Shown here: positions 60,435-64,000 of the stretch, piece after piece
Layout of the letters: the number at the start of each line of letters is the position of its first letter
Numbering within the stretch: position 1 is the stretch's first letter
Source: Ralstonia mannitolilytica
GTDB taxonomy: Bacteria > Pseudomonadota > Gammaproteobacteria > Burkholderiales > Burkholderiaceae
Direction: 5' to 3'
Assembly: GCF_905397375.1 (NCBI RefSeq)
Contig: NZ_CAJPVG010000002.1
Location: 434,001 to 498,000 of the forward strand
DNA length: 64,000 nt
Notes under the pieces: model-generated
Told to the model about the DNA's origin: nothing
The model's input: only the letters and a program-made list of their open reading frames with translations
Database searches by the model: none
Translations under genes and position numbers: made by a program

Positions 60435-62086
60435 GCCGCGTTGATCTGCGCTCCCCCGCGCCGCGGTACGACGGCCCGCTGCTGCGGCTGGACGATCTGT
60501 GCGTGCGCTTCGAATCCGAGCACGGCGAGACGACTGAGGCCGTCAAGCACGTTTCGCTCGACCTGCAGGCGGGCGAGCGGTTTGCCTTGGTTGGGGAATC
60601 CGGCTCGGGCAAGTCCGTTACCGCCCTGTCGATCATGCGGCTGCTGGCCGATGCGCACTACAGCGGGCGCATCCTGTTCGAGGGTCGAGACCTGCTCGCC
60701 GCCAGCGAGCGCGAGATGCGCGGCCTGCGCGGCGCCGACGTCGCCATGGTCTTCCAGGAGCCCATGACGGCGCTCAACCCCCTGTACACGATCGGCAACC
60801 AGATCGTCGAAACGCTGGAACTGCACGAAGGCCTGGACAAGCGCGCTGCCAAGGCCCGCGCGATTGCGCTGCTCGAGCGCACCGGGATTACCGAGGCGCC
60901 ACGCCGCTTCGACGCGTTTCCGCACCAGCTCTCGGGCGGGCAGCGCCAGCGCGCGATGATCGCCATGGCGCTGGCATGCTCGCCCAAGCTGCTGCTGGCC
61001 GACGAACCGACCACCGCGCTGGACGTCACTGTGCGCATGCAGATCCTGCAATTGCTGCGCGAACTGCAAGCCGAGTTCGGCATGGCGATCATGCTGATCA
61101 CGCACGACCTCAACATGGTGCGCGCCTTTGCCGAGCGCGTCGGGGTGATGGAGCGCGGCGTGCTCGTCGAGAGCGGCAATACGGCCGACGTGTTCAGCGC
61201 GCCCCAGCATCCCTACACGGTGCGCCTGCTCGAGAGCCGCCCGCAACGCGACGTGCTGCCCCTGGTGCCGCTTGCCCCGGTCCTGCTCGAAGCCGACAGG
61301 CTCACGGTCACGTACGAACGCCATCGACCGGGCTTTGCCGGGTGGTTCCGCTCCGACCCATTTACCGCGGTCGATGCGGTGTCGCTGCAGCTGCGCGAAG
61401 GCGAGACGCTTGGCATCGTGGGCGAATCCGGCTCGGGCAAGACCACGCTTGCCCAGACGCTGCTCGGGCTGCAGGCGCCGAAGGGCGGCGATCTGCGTTT
61501 CCTCGGCAACTCGGTGCTGCGCATTTCGCGCGATGAACGCCGCGCCGTCCGTGCACGCATGCAGGTCGTGTTCCAGGATCCGTATGGCTCGCTGTCGCCG
61601 CGCATGACGATCGAGGAGATCGTGGGGGAGGGCCTCGCGCTGCATCAGCCGCATATCAACGCCGCCGACCGTCGGCATCGCGTGATCGAAGCCCTGCGGG
61701 AAGTCGGCCTGGACCGCACGGCGCTCGGGCGGTATCCACACGAATTCTCGGGCGGCCAGCGCCAGCGCATTGCTATCGCGCGTGTGCTGATCCTCAAGCC
61801 GCAGGTACTGGTGCTCGATGAGCCGACTTCCGCACTCGATGTCTCCATCCAGCAGCAGGTGCTTTCGCTGCTGTCCGCCCTTCAGAAAAAGTACAACTTG
61901 TCGTATCTCTTCATCAGCCATGACCTGGCCGTGATCCGGGCGATGTCACATCGCGTGATCGTGATGAAGGACGGAAAAGTGGTCGAAGAGGGCGACACGG
62001 AGGCGGTTCTGGCGTCACCTTCGCATCCGTATACCTGCAAACTCATGGCCGCCGCGTCACTCATTCCTGCTCGGGATAACCCGTAA
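60431..62086 (+). CDS. yejF: Peptide ABC transporter tandem ATPase YejF
   Basis: The 551-aa protein carries two ABC ATPase domains in one chain. The first (about 15-270) has GESGSGKSV, LSGGQRQRAMIAMAL and LLADEPTTALDV; the second (about 290-540) has GESGSGKTT, FSGGQRQRIAIARVL and LVLDEPTSALDV. Each is followed by the oligopeptide-transporter C-terminal motif (PQHPYTVRLL; PSHPYTCKLM). It drives YejBE import. It is the last gene of the operon. Confidence 0.95.
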   Translation: MSRVDLRSPAPRYDGPLLRLDDLCVRFESEHGETTEAVKHVSLDLQAGERFALVGESGSGKSVTALSIMRLLADAHYSGRILFEGRDLLAASEREMRGLRGADVAMVFQEPMTALNPLYTIGNQIVETLELHEGLDKRAAKARAIALLERTGITEAPRRFDAFPHQLSGGQRQRAMIAMALACSPKLLLADEPTTALDVTVRMQILQLLRELQAEFGMAIMLITHDLNMVRAFAERVGVMERGVLVESGNTADVFSAPQHPYTVRLLESRPQRDVLPLVPLAPVLLEADRLTVTYERHRPGFAGWFRSDPFTAVDAVSLQLREGETLGIVGESGSGKTTLAQTLLGLQAPKGGDLRFLGNSVLRISRDERRAVRARMQVVFQDPYGSLSPRMTIEEIVGEGLALHQPHINAADRRHRVIEALREVGLDRTALGRYPHEFSGGQRQRIAIARVLILKPQVLVLDEPTSALDVSIQQQVLSLLSALQKKYNLSYLFISHDLAVIRAMSHRVIVMKDGKVVEEGDTEAVLASPSHPYTCKLMAAASLIPARDNP

Positions 62087-62206
62087 GGACGGCCGTCCGC
62101 TCCCAAAAGCGGTGCAGTTTTGGGGCGTCCTATTTGTAAGAATGCGCATCGAAAGTCATGTGTAAGTACCTGATTCGTCTATGGATTCAGGGAAATTTGT
62201 AACGAC

Positions 62207-62222
62207 CTTTGACAAGTCAAAG
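62207..62222. promoter_or_regulatory. Inverted repeat over the -35 of the NlpC/P60 gene
   Basis: CTTTGAC-AA-GTCAAAG is a perfect 7-bp inverted repeat that includes the -35 TTGACA. A second dyad AAGTG-T-CACTT (62220-62230) overlaps it within the spacer. This suits a repressor operator. Confidence 0.5.
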
Positions 62223-62237
62223 TGTCACTTTTATCAT
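62209..62237 (+). promoter_or_regulatory. Sigma-70 promoter of the NlpC/P60 gene
   Basis: Consensus TTGACA at 62209-62214 and TATCAT at 62232-62237 are 17 bp apart, leaving a leader of about 85 nt before the ATG at 62329. Confidence 0.75.
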
Positions 62238-62328
62238 CCTGCGAGATTGTTTTTAACAGGATTCGGACTGTTCTCATTTCGGTTGGCGTATGTGTGGCCG
62301 ACCATAACGAGTTTCCGAGGGAGAACCA

Positions 62329-62973
62329 ATGCAGCACTTCGTACTTCATTCCATGGCGCGCCTGGCGGTAGGGGTTGTGATCGGCTGCGGCGTGATCGTG
62401 TCGAATGCAGTACAGGCTGATACGGTCTTCAAGGACACGGAAGTTCACGCCGACGCCAAGTCCGATGCCAAGCCCGGCCTCATCTCCAACGTGATGAGCA
62501 AAACCGGCGACGTCGTCATGAACGCGCTGGGCATGATCGGCCTGCGTTATCGCTTCGGCGGCAACACGCCTGAATCGGGCCTCGACTGCAGCGGCTTTGT
62601 CCGCTACGTCTTCAACGACACCTTCGGTTTCCTGCTGCCACGCCGCGCTGTTGAGATGAGCCGCGTCGGCACCAGTGTCGACATGGCCGAGTTGCGCCCC
62701 GGCGATCTGGTGTTCTTCAACACCATGCGCCACACCTTCTCGCACGTCGGCATCTACATCGGTGACAACAAGTTCGTGCATGCGCCGTCCACCGGCAGCA
62801 AGATCCGCGTTGATGACATGACGGCCTCGTACTGGGTGACGCGCTACAACGGTGCGCGCCGTATCGATGGCAACGCGAGCTCCATCAAGGATGGTGCGGA
62901 CAACTTTGTCGAGCAGCTCAAGCGCATCGATCCGAACGCCGCTGGCAAGCCGCTGGCCATGTACGGTGGCTGA
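62329..62973 (+). CDS. Exported NlpC/P60 (C40) cell-wall peptidase
   Basis: The 214-aa precursor has a signal peptide (about 1-30, ending AVQA) and an NlpC/P60 domain with catalytic Cys87 in GLDCSGFVRYVF, His139 in FSHVGIYIG and third residue His151 in FVHAPSTG. Such enzymes cut peptidoglycan stem peptides (D-Glu-diaminopimelate bonds). It has its own strong promoter and a following terminator, so it is monocistronic. The yejABEF peptide importer just upstream could in principle take up peptides released from the wall; that link is inference. Confidence 0.92.
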   Translation: MQHFVLHSMARLAVGVVIGCGVIVSNAVQADTVFKDTEVHADAKSDAKPGLISNVMSKTGDVVMNALGMIGLRYRFGGNTPESGLDCSGFVRYVFNDTFGFLLPRRAVEMSRVGTSVDMAELRPGDLVFFNTMRHTFSHVGIYIGDNKFVHAPSTGSKIRVDDMTASYWVTRYNGARRIDGNASSIKDGADNFVEQLKRIDPNAAGKPLAMYGG

Positions 62974-62990
62974 TCTGGCACGTGTCGAAG

Positions 62991-63018
62991 AAAAAAGACC
63001 GCCGAGGCGGTCTTTTTT
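62991..63018 (+). terminator. Bidirectional Rho-independent terminator
   Basis: AAAAAAGACCGC-CGAG-GCGGTCTTTTTT is a perfect 12-bp hairpin between the convergent NlpC/P60 and patatin genes and serves both strands. Confidence 0.93.
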
Positions 63019-63038
63019 GTTGCCCGCCGCGGGTGGGC

Positions 63039-63995
63039 TCAATGCGGCGACGACGGAGAGGCCGCGGTCGTCTGCGTGAGGTGCAGCTTTTCGCGCAGCA
63101 GCGGCATGGCGGCCTGCGCGGCTTGCTCGCCCGCGAGGATGGCCTCGTTGCGTGCGGCAAAGTCGCTGCCTTTCACGAACGGCAGCGATGGAGTGATCAC
63201 CACATCCGCCTGTGCGAGTTCGGCCTTGTTGATGCTCTGGCCCATGATGGCGGTGGTCTGCAGCAGCATGCTGGCCTGGCCGGATACAGCCTGGCTGGAC
63301 GGGTCCGCCGAGATGTTCACCGCAATCACGAACGTTGCGCCCATCTGCTTGACGTACGTCACGGGCACCGGGGCGACGAGCCCGCCGTCCACGTATTGCC
63401 GTCCGCCGATGGTCACGGGCTGAAACACGCCCGGGATGCTGCACGACGCGCGTACGGCCTGGCCGGTATTGCCGCGCCGAAAGAGGATCGGTTTGCCGCT
63501 GGCCAGATCCGTCGCAACGATGCCCAGCGGCGTGCGCATCTGTTCGATGGCCTTCTGCTTGACCAGGCGGTTGACGTACTTCTCCAGCGCTTCTCCCTTG
63601 AGCCATCCGCCGAAGCGGGTGCCGAACGGCAGCGCCCAGTCGGCGATCAGGGCCTCGTCCATCTTGAGCGCCATGCGGTTCATCTCAAGCCCCGACATGC
63701 CCGACGCATAGAGCGCCGCGACCACGCTGCCGGCGCTGGTGCCGGTCACAAAATCGATCTGGATGCCCTGCGCTTCGAGCATCTTGATGACGCCGATGTG
63801 CGCGAAACCGCGCGCGGCGCCGCCTCCCAGAGCCAGCCCGATGCGTACGGGCAGGGTGGCCGGTTGTGCCGTGGGCGGCAGCACGGCCGTCGGCGGTGTG
63901 ACCGGTGTTTCGGTCTTGCCCGAGGAAAAGCCGGTGACGGTGCACGCGGACAGCATGGAGGCGCCGGTGGCGCCCAGGAATAAGCGGCGTTGCAT
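63039..63995 (-). CDS. Patatin-like phospholipase lipoprotein
   Basis: The 318-aa precursor starts MQRRLFLGATGASMLSAC, a lipoprotein signal with lipobox LSAC (Cys18), then a Pro/Thr-rich linker. The patatin domain (about 50-250) shows the oxyanion loop GGGAARG at 57-63, nucleophile Ser87 in GTSAG and catalytic Asp203 in DGG, the RssA-like arrangement. It would hydrolyse acyl lipids at the periplasmic side of a membrane. The frame is complete, ending 20 bp from a shared terminator. Confidence 0.92.
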   Translation of the reverse strand: MQRRLFLGATGASMLSACTVTGFSSGKTETPVTPPTAVLPPTAQPATLPVRIGLALGGGAARGFAHIGVIKMLEAQGIQIDFVTGTSAGSVVAALYASGMSGLEMNRMALKMDEALIADWALPFGTRFGGWLKGEALEKYVNRLVKQKAIEQMRTPLGIVATDLASGKPILFRRGNTGQAVRASCSIPGVFQPVTIGGRQYVDGGLVAPVPVTYVKQMGATFVIAVNISADPSSQAVSGQASMLLQTTAIMGQSINKAELAQADVVITPSLPFVKGSDFAARNEAILAGEQAAQAAMPLLREKLHLTQTTAASPSSPH

Positions 63996-64000
63996 GGGGA

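Overview
This 64 kb window is GC-rich (roughly 65%) chromosomal DNA of a beta-proteobacterium. Gene content and order (fdxA, recJ, lolCD, comEC, pyrG-kdsA-eno-ftsB, dapA-bamC, mutS, suhB/trmJ/cysE, cysS, accA-tilS, lysC, tRNA-Ser, fabI, yejABEF) point to the Burkholderiales and most likely to Ralstonia. The genus is an inference from gene order and protein style; no database was searched. Nearly the whole window is compact core genome. The accessory signals are the left edge (a tyrosine integrase beside a tRNA-Leu gene), one frameshifted gene and a few intergenic patches.

Layout. 1-1.5 kb: phage/island integrase next to the 3' end of tRNA-Leu(UAA), then tRNA-Asn. 1.5-4.8 kb (minus): ferredoxin fdxA, recJ and an RpfE-like gene. 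4.9-10.3 kb (plus): lipoprotein sorting lolCD, a TatD nuclease and comEC. 10.4-14.8 kb (plus): a four-gene cassette of circularly permuted ATP-grasp, alpha-E protein, transglutaminase-like protein and the proteasome-like Anbu peptidase, followed by an alpha/beta hydrolase. 15.7-20.4 kb (plus): pyrG, kdsA, DUF1330, eno, ftsB. 20.4-22.4 kb (minus): lipoprotein, Hsp33, gamma-carbonic anhydrase. 22.5-24.4 kb (plus): ferritin-like DUF455 protein and a hydrolase. 24.4-26.4 kb (minus): FNR-type reductase, DUF4166 and a frameshifted DCC-family (DUF393) gene, joined by 4-bp overlaps. 26.5-33.7 kb (plus): PHP phosphatase, YciO-like protein, site-2 protease, trpS, methyltransferase, dapA, bamC and an MBL hydrolase. 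33.8-39.8 kb: Ala-rich lipoprotein, RoxA-like oxygenase, FKBP isomerase, metallophosphoesterase, mutS. 40-46.5 kb: chemoreceptor, MOSC protein, suhB, trmJ, cysE, lpxH. 46.5-56 kb: two cyclophilins, TPR protein, cysS, DNA glycosylase, accA, tilS, lysC, tRNA-Ser, fabI. 56.3-64 kb: yejABEF peptide importer, NlpC/P60 hydrolase, patatin-like lipoprotein.

Functional themes are the cell envelope (LolCD, KdsA, LpxH, BamC, FabI, AccA, FtsB, NlpC/P60), translation (TrpRS, CysRS, TilS, TrmJ, RoxA, three tRNAs), DNA repair and uptake (RecJ, MutS, AlkA-like, ComEC, TatD) and lysine/cysteine supply (DapA, LysC, CysE). The most intriguing unit is the Anbu cassette. It pairs a proteasome-fold peptidase with an ATP-grasp ligase and a transglutaminase-like enzyme, an arrangement seen in other bacteria whose substrate is, to my knowledge, still unknown. 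Other points worth following are the island boundary at tRNA-Leu, the broken DUF393 gene, a putative Fe-S cysteine motif in TrpRS, a histone-H1-like tail on a DNA glycosylase, and a long structured leader with an 18-bp palindrome upstream of an Ala-rich lipoprotein.
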